In this document: one piece after another, positions 1 through 10,323 of the stretch
How the letters are laid out: each line of letters starts with the position of its first letter
Position numbering within the stretch: position 1 is the first letter of the stretch
NCBI GenBank assembly: GCA_033807695.1
Contig: CM066301.1
Location: 1,612,001-1,676,000, forward strand
Length of the DNA: 64,000 nucleotides
Direction of reading: 5' to 3'
From: Daedaleopsis sinensis
Taxonomy: Eukaryota > Basidiomycota > Agaricomycetes > Polyporales > Polyporaceae
The notes under the pieces: model-generated
What the model was told of the DNA's origin: nothing
Databases searched by the model: none
The model's input: the letters and a program-made list of their open reading frames with translations, nothing else
Translations under genes and position numbers: made by a program

Positions 1-708
1 TCATGTTTCTGTTTGCTGACGCTGCGCGCTTATCAGCGCTCTTCATAGCTTTGACACTTTACTGCACATACTGCTGTCTCTTCCCCGACACAGACGAGGA
101 CAGTTGTGTGGTTGTCTGGCACTTGGATTGGCAAGTTAATGTCCCAAACCCACACTGACTCATCAGCTACCCAGAACATCAATTGCAGCCCGACAAGGAC
201 AGCGTGCTGCACTGGGGCGAGTTTGCCGTCTGCAGGAATTATGATATTGTGCTCTGTGGGCAGGACTCTGTCCTGTGTGAGTGTGGCCACACAGTGAATA
301 CATGTCAACCCATAAGCAGAAGCCATACTCTCTCACCTTTGTCCAGACGAGCATTGCACCTTTGCTTTCCACTTCGGCCACCAGCACCTTCTTCTGCATC
401 ATACATTAGCTTTTCTCAGTCTCATGATTGCAGACCATATACCTGGGGACCTTGTCAATGAGTGACACCGGTGTCACCAGACGTGAGCTTCGTGCGAAGG
501 GCCTTGGCCGCTGCATCCTGTTTGCGTGCGCGCACCTGTGGTCACCACTTATTTATATATGTACAGCCCAGTGGCCCATAGATTATTGTTACCTTGGCCC
601 AGCCTATGTAGCAACCCCAGAGGCCCAGGACCCAATTACAAGGTACAATTTATAAAAGCATTATGTTGTGGATGAGCCCACAGGGAGCAATATAAAATGC
701 AAAAGCTA
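1..708. other. No recognisable gene
   Basis: Short overlapping open frames occur on both strands, but none has a recognisable domain, a convincing protein composition or a clean splice pattern. I see no RNA gene here. This looks like non-coding or long-decayed DNA. Confidence 0.5.
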
Positions 709-1045
709 TTGTCATAAGTCCCCCATGGCGCATTTCTAAAGTGATGTAAAATGTCCCTAAGGGTGTGTTTACAACATACCCCAAGTGTTGTAAATGGTCC
801 CCTATGGCACATTTTTAAACAGATAGAAGGTTGTAATACATCCCTGAGACCCTGTTAACAACCCACCCCTAGTGTTGTAAATGGTCCCCTGTGGTGCATT
901 TTTAAACTGTTGGAGGGTTGTAATACATCTCTAAGACCTTGTTAACAACTCACCCCCTGTGTTGTATATGAGCCTCATGGCACATTTTTAAACAGATAGA
1001 GAGTTGTAATACATCCCTGGGACCCTGTTAGCAACTAGTGGTGGT
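709..1045. repeat. Tandem repeat, 87-bp unit, about four copies
   Basis: The motif GTGTTGTAAATGGTCCCC starts at 785, 872 and, diverged, at 959, giving an exact 87-bp spacing twice. Each unit continues with CACATTTTTAAAC and then GGTTGTAATACATC. A more diverged, shorter copy starts near 709, and the array fades out around 1045. No coding potential is visible. Confidence 0.85.
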
Positions 1046-1195
1046 ATACTTGTACATTAAATGGCTACTACCCTGTGCAATGTGTGGGTAAAACCCTGTC
1101 TATTCAGTGCACTGCAATAGGTAGAAATGGTCGCTTCATTAGGGTATTAAGTGCTGAATAGCTTTGGAACCGGTGGGTGCATCATCATGAACAGA

Positions 1196-1533
1196 TGACC
1201 ATTGGAAAGTGTGGCTTTCCAACGAACCCTCATACATGCAAATCTGTCCATGGGAACCGTAGATATGCACTGGTGCTCCTCCTACCCTACCGCCAAATTG
1301 TCCGGGGTATACCTCCATCAATTCTTTTTGAAACAATGTGATCCCTTTCGCATTCAGAGGGTCTACTATACTAACCCTCAGATCAGTAGTGTGTCTAGCT
1401 ATACATCCCATTGATCTGGATACAATGGGCAATCAGTGTGCAGGTTACCCTTCTGATAGTGCACCTAATACTCCACCGATTGGGGTGTGTAGGGTACTGT
1501 TGGAAAGCCACAAACTACAGCTTTCTAATGGTA
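1196..1533. repeat. MITE-like element with inverted ends
   Basis: The left end (about 1198-1225) carries CCATTGGAAAG followed by TGGCTTTCCAAC. The right end (about 1499-1533) is its imperfect reverse complement. Each end can also fold on itself (GGAAAG...CTTTCC). A related single end lies near 4300. The arrangement suggests a small non-autonomous DNA transposon, but no target-site duplication was found. Confidence 0.45.
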
Positions 1534-1723
1534 CCATTCCCATCCTCATACCCTCTTCTTGCTGGCTGTCTCTGCCCCTCTGTGTTGTCCCCTCACTCCG
1601 CCAGCGACCTACAGCCACGGTTACGCTGAGGTGACTTCCCTGACACCTCCTCGTCAGATCTGCTCTGCATTTGCGAGCCCTACTTCAGTACACTCTCACA
1701 GCCACGTCTCCTCCTCCGCTTGC

Positions 1724-2489
1724 ATGACGATGACTGACTCTGCGTGCATGCGCCTACCCACCTTCAACTTGAATATCAATGTGAATGTCCATCACCACCA
1801 CAGCTCGACCTCGCGCAGTTCAGATGCCTCTTCAACATTTTCGCGCAACAGCCGCACCATGTCTGAGTACTCCATCAGGCTTGTTCATAGCCCTATGCTG
1901 GATGGGCCCACCACTCTGCACCATAGCGTCAACCAGGAGTTTAGGGGGGCACCTGCCATCACCCAGCAGCAAAACTCGCTTTCTTTCCCTCCTCCTCCTG
2001 GTATTCCCACTCCGGTTTGTCCGGGCTACGCTCCCGCGATCTGGGTCCATGCCCCCACCCCAATCCCTCCCATCCGGATCCCCTCAGTCACTCCAATTCT
2101 GATTCTGGTTCCTGCCGTCCCCTCCCCTCAGTCACTCCAATTCTGATTCTGGTTCCTGCCGTCCCCGTCACTGCCGCCGCCACCACTCCCGTCGACCCCA
2201 CCATCCACATCGCAAACAACGAGCACATTGAGCCCTTCGACTGCGCGCATTACGACAAGTGGTACGCTATAGTTGCTGGCACTCACATTGGTGTGTTCAA
2301 GTGATGGTAAGTACACCTTTTCGACATTAAGCCATAGTACTGTCATCAACCACTACTAGGGAGGAAGCATCTCGGTATGTGATTGGTGTTCCGCACTCCC
2401 GATACAAGGGACACCGCACATACACTGGTGCTGTCAACTACTACAACATCGAGAAGGCTGTGGGCCGCATTGAGGTGCTTGATCTTTGA
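1724..2489 (+). pseudogene. Decaying gene with viroplasmin-like RNase H1 N-terminal domain
   Basis: The C-terminal part reads DKWYAIVAGTHIGVF, then (after an intron at 2307-2359) WEEASRYVIGVPHSRYKG. This is the beta-strand pattern of the caulimovirus-viroplasmin/RNase H1 N-terminal fold, which binds RNA-DNA hybrids and is common in mushroom genomes. An N-terminal low-complexity part could start at ATG 1724. Two lesions are visible. A 44-bp tandem duplication (2084-2127 and 2128-2171) shifts the frame. A TGA at 2302-2304 precedes the conserved Trp when the strong GTAAGT donor is used. A weaker donor (GTGATG at 2301) would skip the TGA but lose the Trp. The gene ends at TGA 2487-2489. I judge it a recent pseudogene; the domain call is fairly secure. 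Confidence 0.7.
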
Positions 2490-3496
2490 TGCACTGAACA
2501 TGTAGAGATGGTGAACCGTCAGCTCGTTTTCTTGTACTAGTTCCTGTGTGCTGTGCTCGTGTGCTGTGTCTGCTAGAATGTCACTTGTTGTTTTGTTGTT
2601 GCATCAATGTACTCATGCCACTATTGAATCAAATTGAAGTGTTATGCGTACTGATGCGAGAGCCCGCCATAATGAGGACCTGTTCACTCCACGCTAAATT
2701 TTCCTCAGATAGAGTGAAGACCAATTCAAGTAACTACGTTCGATAGCACCTCCGAGTCAGGCTGTGATACATGTGTACTCAGCCATTAGTGATAATATTG
2801 ATGCAATTCACCAGTGACTCAAATTGTGCACAGACATATTCACATTCCTACAATGAGCAGCGAACAAGACTAGCCGGTACTAATGGGAGTGTGACCAGTA
2901 TGCAGATGGGGGTGCAGGTACATACATGTCGCGTACTAGTGTGGTGGACTAGACTGGTACCGGAGTTCATGCGAAACTTGTAGGCGAGGTAGAAATATGA
3001 TCGGTAACCGGAACTCACATTATCCTACTCTAATAATACGTTAAAACATAACTGCATAGGGCACAGTAGACTTGGAGTGATAGTAGATCGAAGAGTATGT
3101 ATACATTAACTACAAGTCAACAGAACAGTGGCCAATCAACAGTGTGCAAGTACTGTGAAGCCGCATGTCTAGCATTGTATGTACTGAAGCTGTTTCTAAT
3201 GAGTGTGGTAAGGTAAGGTGAGTTAGTCTATGCTGCATGTAGGTATCACGGTGCAATGAACTAGGAGATCATCGTGACTCGGAGTGTTCTGTACTACAGG
3301 AGACCATAACTTGTAGGGAAAGTTGATTGCAGGCCATGTTATAGAACTCGAACAGGAGGAAGACAGTGTACGTACAATTGCAATACAAAGTGTTAATAGA
3401 GCCATAATACAAGTGGGTAGTACAGAGATGATAACAAAGTTCGTAATAACACAGCTTCGAACACGGTAGTATGGACGCCGTACAAAGTGTTTGTAC
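2490..3496. other. No recognisable gene
   Basis: Only short open frames of unconvincing composition are present on both strands. No RNA gene or transposon end was recognised. Confidence 0.5.
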
Positions 3497-3593
3497 ACAG
3501 TTGTACAGGCTCAATACAGACCTTTTGTAGACCCATAATAATGACAGTTGTACGGGCACAATACACTTCAAGTTCTACAGCCCCATAATAAAG
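3497..3593. repeat. Two-copy 47-bp direct repeat
   Basis: ACAGTTGTAC begins at 3497 and again at 3544. Each copy continues with a CAATACA motif and ends with a CCCATAATAA motif. A weaker related stretch lies at about 3370-3420. It is a short, diverged tandem repeat. Confidence 0.6.
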
Positions 3594-3609
3594 CTAATCC
3601 AAACTCTTA

Positions 3610-4280
3610 TTGTGCGCGATTGCTAGTAAACATTCCCACATTGTGCATGCTGCGGTCTCCTCCCATGTTGTGCTTGCTCTGACCACCACCCACACTATCC
3701 ATCCTCTCCCCAACGACACAGACTATGGCTTCCAAAAATGTGCTCAAATCATCCAGAAAGTATCCTGCTATCAAAGCAGTCTCCACACCCTTCGCCAGGG
3801 CCCTCCCCGTTCCACCAACCCTACAACAGACTCTGCTTCTGGTCCAGGGGATGCATCAACTAGCGCGCCCCATCACCCTGCCCCCTCATCCATCCGAGTG
3901 TTCTCGACGCACATCACCAATAACGGGAATATCAAGAGAAGGCAATTTACCACGACGACCATGCAGATCGACTCCAATATGGGTGTCCTATTTTCCTAGA
4001 ATACAGTACAGGAGCACTCTCCAACAAGCCCATGATCATGGTACTTCATCCAGTAGTTGGGGAGATATACTTTCCCTATCCTATGAGGAGGAGGGGTCAG
4101 TGTATCTCCATCGAATATGGTTAGAATTCTTTCGAGTTTCTTCGAGTATAATCTACATATGTACTCGATGTAGGGTGCCTATGGTTCCTGGCCATAAAAT
4201 ATCAAGAGCTATATATAGGAGGGAACTAATACTTCAGCCACAGAGGTGTTCCATCCTGAATAGAATGTGCAATTATTGAT
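3610..4280 (+). other. Possible gene fragment, unrecognised
   Basis: Two overlapping plus-strand frames (from about 3610 and from ATG 3725) share a Ser/Thr/Pro-rich composition that looks partly protein-like between 3725 and 3990. Neither frame shows a domain, and neither can be extended through an obvious intron. It may be the start of a decayed gene. Downstream, at 4000-4290, I see nothing coding. Confidence 0.2.
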
Positions 4281-4294
4281 GCACACTGATAGTG

Positions 4295-4340
4295 ACTACA
4301 CTGCTGGAAGGCCACAGCATGTACCTTCCTAATGGTATAA
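4295..4340. repeat. Single end related to the MITE at 1.2-1.5 kb
   Basis: The sequence GCTGGAAGGCCACA...CCTTCCTAATGGTAT matches the pattern of the right end of the element near 1500-1533, including a small internal stem (GGAAGG/CCTTCC). It is probably a diverged partial copy. Confidence 0.4.
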
Positions 4341-4755
4341 TGGTATAGATATCATGGCAATTGATCCACAGAATCATCCAGTATCACCACCCTCTCCTCC
4401 TGCGTGAGCCTTAACTTTGATATAAGTGGGAGAACCGCTGCGGTCACATGAATTCTCCCATCAAGCCAACATTGAGAAGAGTTGTGGGAGAGGAAGGAGA
4501 GCTAAATGGTGGATACAGTGGAAGTGTCGCTGACCACATTGTCAAACGAGTTATTGTCGCCTTCTTTGTCATGCAAGAGGGTAGCAGAGCTGGACATGCC
4601 AGCCTCTAGAAAGGACAAATTGCCCTCCAGAGTATGGAGACAGGTAGAACAGTCAGACTCCTGCAACACCTGAGAAGTGTTTACTGAGGGCAGTAGTGCA
4701 TTGTGATGGGCGAGATGGGAGGGCGATGAAAGGTGGTTAGGAAATTGCCACCTCA

Positions 4756-5317
4756 TTCGAAAAACTCTACTGTGAAAGAGTGAGAAAAGTCACTGCTAGG
4801 AGCAGCAGAAGCACCTACGCTCAACAGATGTGTTTGTTAGCATCTCGACGACCCATGACCAACGGCCGACCATGTTGCGCCCCAACATTCTGCGCACAAA
4901 CATCTCATCAGCAGGAGGTGCCAAATCAGCTAGACACAATGCACATTGCTCCATGTCCATGTACTCTGTGTATACAAACTGCCACCCGCAAAAGTTCTTC
5001 GAGCGAGACACCAGTATATACTGATGGCGCAGCTGCTGGATTGCGACTTTGGACACGAAGACTTCAAGGTCCTTGAGTACAACAAGTATGGTGGTGTCAT
5101 TGAGGCTGATCTGCTCCAGAGATGGAGCTGAGAGCTAGGTATAAAGATGTAGTGCGCTCAACGGAGATTGTTGTCCGCATCTTACCATTGCTTGGCAAAG
5201 TTCGTCGAGCATAATGTCTGCTTCATTCTCCCGAACGGGTGCTCTCTGCGTGACTGCACAATATTGGTTTACGAGCCGCCAGAACATATCTGCAGAGTTT
5301 GACGTTGTGTCGGACAT
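4756..5317 (-). CDS. Hypothetical protein, two to three exons
   Basis: A minus-strand start at 5317 (MSDTTSNSADMFWRLVNQ...) reads through a clean intron (donor GTAAGATG, acceptor ACCTAG, about 5134-5186) in frame into a second exon of over 100 residues. That exon contains a CALCLADL stretch with two closely spaced Cys and several Trp/Met residues. A further intron with a GTAGGT donor may add a few C-terminal codons ending near 4756; without it the frame stops at about 4796. The total is about 185 residues. No domain, signal peptide or membrane segment is evident, and I do not recognise the family. It could be a lineage-specific orphan or the remnant of a larger gene. Confidence 0.45.
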
Positions 5318-5797
5318 TCTGAACAGACAGAGGGGAGCAAAAGCAATGGTTGTTGTTGAACGTTGTGTTGAAGTTATGAAGAATGAGCTGTGGTAAGGTG
5401 AAGAGTTATGACAGAGAAGAGATTCCCACAGCAGGCACTTCTGCAGCTTCACACAGATTCCAAATATAGATCCAGTGGGCACCTACAGAGAGGGCATGTT
5501 TGAAACATCTGATGAATGTCTATTCCGCGCACAGAGATATTGATGATGTGTCGAATTGTGGCCTCAGTGAGGAGCAATGTCGAGAATGCAGTCTCATTCT
5601 GGCTCCACACACACCGACGGCTCGCCTATTCCATTGGTACCATAGCAGAGAGATTAATTGAACTTCTATCATGCATACTGCTACGAATTGTTGCCTCCTC
5701 GCACGTTAAAACACTTGGCTAATACTGTTTCCCCTCCTCCTGACTGTTGCATCCGATATTCTCCCTTTGTCGCCCCCTGATCCTCTGCATGTCTCAT

Positions 5798-6575
5798 TCA
5801 GGGTGTCGCCAGCAACCACTTTGGTGACGATGTCGGCAGCGAGGGCGGCGACCTCAGTGGGTAAGGCGAAGTCGGCTGCCACTTTGGTGATGGACCAGGA
5901 GTAAATGAGTCTTCTGGGGACACAAAGGGAGAGCCGTTGTCTGGAAGATCAGGAGAAACACAAAAGGAGTCGGGATAAACGTTGGGGAAGGAGGGTCCCA
6001 GTGGTGAACGAGCCACGGGTGGATTGACTGCTTCGTACACTTGTGCAGCAGAGATAGGATACTCTCCTGAGGGAGCACAAGCAGCAGGAGTGCGACAAGG
6101 GAAGTCGATGAAGCTGCTGTAAGAGCGGTAGTGCGCGACTGTGGTTATGTGGAAGTCAGCCTTGTGTTACATGGACCCTTACCCTTATCCTGTGCTAAGT
6201 GCAGTTGATTGGCAGCAACATTCCGAGTGTCCTTGAGGGGTCGGGGTCGAACTGCATTGCGGTTATCCACACAAATGTGTGATTGTTTGTTGTAAGACTG
6301 ATTGAGTGCTTCCCGAATGGCATCCGTGAGATTGGCCACCACACCCTCCTAAGCTTCGACATTTTGCCTGCGAGAATGCAGTGTATACTCTCTGACGAGG
6401 TTTTGGAGTGCATACGAGGACACGGACTCTTGTAGGTTGTCATAGGCCTCGCGAATGTTCTGGTTGTAGTGATTGCGACCAGTGGACCGCAGAATTGAGA
6501 CCTGTTAAGAGTAAGAAAACGATCCAAGGGCAAACAGCCAGGCTGACCATGTGTTCGAGGATTTTCTCCACTCAT
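5798..6575 (-). pseudogene. Broken multi-exon gene, unrecognised
   Basis: Reading leftwards, a helical segment (NQNIREAYDNLQESVSSY and onwards) is followed by an in-frame TAG near 6353. The same frame then continues as VVANLTDAIREALNQSYNK. An intron-like gap (GTAAGG donor near 6181, CTTACAG acceptor near 6120) leads to a Pro/Ser-rich tail (PNVYPDSFCVSPDLPDN...) that stops at about 5798. The tail does not join in a consistent frame. The stop codon plus the frame conflict make this a decaying gene. No domain is recognised. The upstream stretch 6576-7020 holds TATA-like AT-rich DNA and no convincing exon. Confidence 0.4.
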
Positions 6576-7266
6576 TGATCTGTGTTCTGTTTCTCTTGGG
6601 GCTGTCCATATCCATGGGCCCAGTATATATAGTCATATATGGGGTATGTGACCAAAATGAACACAGGTGAGTCCATGAGTGTAGAAGAAGAGTTAACTGG
6701 ACCAGGTGCGCAGACTGGACCGGGTGGGACTTTATATCTATGATGCATCAGCGCCTCCTCAGGGAAGCAACCCAGACTAGGCGATGAGCCAGCACCAGCA
6801 GCAACAAGGTCAGATTCGGTAATGGAATAATTGCAATGAGTAGTAGCGTAGCCTATTACCAAAGCCCTCCCATTCACACTGTTGGCATCAGAAGTATATA
6901 ATTTGTCTCCATGGGTGTTGCATTATCATTACAGGTCCTCGATGCATTGAAGTTCCCCACAAACAATCACATTTCACATTCAGTAGGCCTCTCAGGCAGT
7001 TCATAATGCTTCCTAAGTTTGCTCATGCAAAGTGATCAGCCAAATACGATATCGCTTGCCGGGGGTAATAATACAGCAGGTAATACAGTACACTAGTAGT
7101 TGTCGACCACACTCTTGAACAATACAAACACGTCCAAAGCGAGCTATCATGATTTCCGTCAAAGACTGGCAGGTAGCACAAGCTAAAGTAGCCACCAGCG
7201 CTTTTTGTGCAAGGAGCCTCAATTAACGACTGCATTAGGGTCTATGGACAGGGCGGGGACTGGCCT

Positions 7267-7960
7267 CTAGCTTGACACCAGAGGGTCCCGCAGCTGGAGC
7301 AGCATTCTTTGGGTAGTATAGAGGTCAATAATACTACCTGCACCGAGGACGGTTGCTGAGGTGACCTTATTGAAAATGTAATGTACCTGTTGCCTGGCAC
7401 GTAGACCCTGAATGAGTGCCGCCCAATCCCTCTCTGGCTCAGCGGGGAGTGATGTTCCGTGCTCAGCCAGCTGAACTGCACCGTAGTTGTCCTCAGTAAA
7501 ATCTTGCTCCTTGATGGACTGGATGTGTATCTGTGTCGGAAAGATAAACCCGTCAGCGGGAGACATCAGGACGTGTGAGCTGAGCTGGTTAAGCGGAGAT
7601 GCAAACCTTCTGCCTGTCGCCTGCACGGCGCATGAGTAGTTCAACAAGGTATTGAATGAGTGTGGCGCCCTTGGCTGTATTCCCTGCACCCAAATTCTTG
7701 CCCTTCTTGATCGACTTCGTCACTCATTCACGGCTCCTGAGTCAACAGAGTACTTCAGACGACTGAGGCAAGACGCACATTGAACACTGTGCTTAGACTG
7801 TGTCTTTATGAGCAGCGGCTTCTCGTCCTGCGGTGCAGCCTCAAGAGCTTGTACAATGACCTGTTAAATATCATTTAACGAGTCAGAGCAAGGACACCAA
7901 AGCATGCGCCAACACACGACCTATGCATAGATCTGTGTATAAGTTGGTCTGGGGGCCAGG
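7267..7960 (-). CDS. Hypothetical protein, partial, three or more exons
   Basis: The last exon (7540 to 7267) encodes about 90 well-composed residues (IHIQSIKEQDFTEDNYGAV...) and follows a good intron: donor GTTTGC after GDRQK, acceptor CCGACACAG. The preceding exon reads TKSIKKGKNLGAGNTAKGA. An earlier one (about 7797-7860) reads VIVQALEAAPQDEKPLL and is preceded by a TTTAACAG acceptor. The 5' end is unclear, with possible coding up to about 7960. Nothing identifies a function. It may be an old transposon-borne gene given the surroundings. Confidence 0.4.
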
Positions 7961-8201
7961 ACATCTTTCCACAATGTTTCTATCACATTGCTTAGTGCAG
8001 TTTACGCAGAGTATTTGAAAGCAGGCACACCCCACGTCGTTCTCGCCCCACCAGACTCCAGCTCCAGCAGCTCGAGAACCTCGTCCATCACTCTTACATG
8101 CGCCGTCGCAAATGACAACATCCTAGCCGAACTTGTCCATGATTGTGTCCATCGTGAGTTTCACGAAGTGCGAGGACATCGATAGCACATTGATAGTGCT
8201 C

Positions 8202-8212
8202 GAGTTTGCATC
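8202..8212. repeat. Left target-site duplication of the SINE
   Basis: GAGTTTGCATC lies directly before the T-run (antisense poly-A) at 8213 and recurs exactly at 8849-8859 on the other side of the element. Confidence 0.9.
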
Positions 8213-8848
8213 TTTTTTTTTTTGGAATCCTAGTTTTATATCCGCTTCAGGGCATGGCCCTATGTCAGATAGTACATGCGCTGAGGTAATCGTAACGGGT
8301 GTTCGAAAGCTATCATAGAACCAGTCATCGGTGAGGGTAAGCTGAAGATTTGTAATCGTACAGTCGGTGATATCCCAGGGGCGCGTGATCTCCTTCCTAA
8401 ACCGTTCTGACGGTCCCCTCGTGTGCCAGGCCCGGACTTACTTGCGCCGGACCCCCCAAAGCCAAGCCCACTGCCACGGTTACACCTGCTCCTCGGTCCG
8501 GTTGTGCGGCAGGACACCGCCACAGGATCCCATCCCCGCAGCGGCTGAGGCGGCCGGGCTACGCCGGTGGTCGTCATGTGGTCGCTTGTGACACGTCTGC
8601 ATGGCGGGGCAAAGGCCCGGTCTGCGTTGCCGATACCCTGGTAGACCCGACACGCGAGGTTCCACGTGACATACTGGGTTCTGGTAGATCCCGACAGCCC
8701 TTCCAGGCCGTGCTGTAGTCGGGGCGGCAGAAAGTTGGGCGCCAAGCGACGCCCAAAAGCGGGGGACAAGGGGGTTCGAACTCACGACATTGCGAGAGTC
8801 CGAACCCGCCACAAGCGTCTGGGCTACCACTACACCAGCTGCCCCCCT
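8213..8848 (-). mobile_element. tRNA-derived SINE, about 636 bp, complete
   Basis: The element is on the minus strand. Its 5' end (8848 downwards) is tRNA-like: after a G-rich start it has an A-box (TGGTGTAGTGG) and, about 50 nt on, a B-box (GAGTTCGAACCCC). These are the internal RNA polymerase III promoter elements. It ends in an 11-nt A-run, seen as T at 8213-8223, and is flanked by the perfect 11-bp duplication GAGTTTGCATC. These are hallmarks of retroposition by a LINE machinery. The body (8224-8760) is GC-rich and its open frames have no protein character. At over 600 bp it is long for a SINE. No LINE partner is present in the window. Confidence 0.88.
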
Positions 8849-8859
8849 GAGTTTGCATC
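8849..8859. repeat. Right target-site duplication of the SINE
   Basis: GAGTTTGCATC, identical to 8202-8212, starts immediately after the G-rich 5' end of the element. Confidence 0.9.
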
Positions 8860-9822
8860 ACATGCTTCTCCCACTCTAGAAGACAGCGATTCAACATGCT
8901 TCGAGTAGGGGTTTGATTGTCGCTCAGTACGGGGACAAGGACGCACATTGGTCCTTTAATATATAAGATAGATTAGGGGCGGGAGTTAGGTTTGCAGTGA
9001 CATCACTCTAACTTAAAAGTGACAGATATGGTACCCAATGCTTGAGCACCGAGACAAGACATCTGGCAACCCAACAGCCCGATCTCCCACCTCTTTATCC
9101 AGTCTAGTCAGCATTAAATGGAGCTGTCGTGCTGTATGGCTTAATTCACCTGGAAGGACATGGAATCAATGCGGTAATGGAGGTTTCAAGCTACTGTTAC
9201 AATTGATGAATTTATGAATCAATTGTTCTTTATGTTGACGATTTGGCCTAAGCGCTGTAACGGACATTGACCCCCGTGGGAATAAGTTTCAAACTCAGCT
9301 TACTAATTTGTAATGATGATGTAATCCATGGTAAGAAACTTTCTCACCCTCCAGCCCCTAGCCTAGGGTTAGGGTGCACAGCTTTAGGGTTGGACAGACA
9401 CTCACCTACAGTGACCCTACTCTACTCATAAACAGAGTCTATACACCTGTTAATGATGTATTTGCCTTACAAAGTATATTATACAGATTTCATTGTATGC
9501 CCATCTTAGTTGAAGATTCAATCAGTGTATTTATATCATAACATAGTGCAAGTATGTGGATGGATTGCATATCGACACTATGGATGACAGCGCTTATTGT
9601 CCATTTCACATAAGTATGGCATGGCTTGATTGGCTATATTTGTGCAGATTAAACTGCTGTACAAGCAGACAAAGTCTGCATACTTGCAAACAATGTTTAT
9701 GTACTGTGAAATGTCTGTCTATATGCTGTAGCAGCCCTACCATTTCATGGTAGCCATATAGAACATATAAAGTAGATTATATCCTGTAATTGTACCAGAG
9801 AACTGGCTATTGCTGTTAGACA
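8860..9822. other. No recognisable gene; telomere-like motif
   Basis: The stretch is AT-rich with only short frames. At about 9361-9390 it has CCTAGCCTAGGGTTAGGGTG followed by TTTAGGGTT, resembling two or three degenerate TTAGGG units. A similar block occurs at about 35606-35645. Confidence 0.5.
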
Positions 9823-9827
9823 GTTGC

Positions 9828-10132
9828 TTTATGGCAGATATGGACTCTACAGTGAGATAGAGGTGAATTTTCTGAACAGAATGGTATATAATATGTGCTA
9901 TATCTATAGAGGCTAAGGCTGGGCAGGGAGGTGCGCGTAAAATGGTATTTAGGCGCCCGTTACGTAAGAGGCTTACATAAACTGCCTCAAACTCCCAAAG
10001 GACATCAAGACCAGAAAAAGTATGATGTCATCTGACCCTTTTGAGTGCTTACATAACGGGCGCCTAACATGGCAAGTAAGCCTTATATTCCTGGACGATG
10101 TCGATAGACGTCATACAAGAGGGGGGCAAAAT
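9828..10132 (+). repeat. Left terminal inverted repeat with nested palindrome
   Basis: This is the inverted match to 16410-16730. It contains its own foldback: TTAGGCGCCCGTTACGTAAG at 9949-9968 pairs, with one mismatch, with CTTACATAACGGGCGCCTAA at 10048-10067. Each transposon end can therefore form a hairpin about 120 nt long. Confidence 0.8.
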
Positions 10133-10323
10133 TTGACTTCAGTACCGGGGTAGGCCAAGTGAATTAAGGACATTTCGCTGGACCCCCCTCCCCCCCTCGT
10201 GGGAAACTACCATATATAGATGATTTGTCATATGTTTTCTGTGAAAGTCCGTTATAGATACTGTTGGCGCTGTCTTCGAAACCTTCGATTCATGCCTCTA
10301 CGTATATGCACCGTCTCATACGT

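Noticed and set aside
7700..7725. An in-frame TGA in the gene at 7.3-7.9 kb
   Set aside because: The downstream coding segment is in a different frame from that TGA, and an intron from GTGCGT to ATGAG joins the exons in frame, so no premature stop is needed.
8260..8769. Open frame of 169 codons on the minus strand
   Set aside because: It lies wholly inside the tRNA-derived SINE body and has the Arg/Pro/Gly-rich look of GC-rich non-coding DNA.
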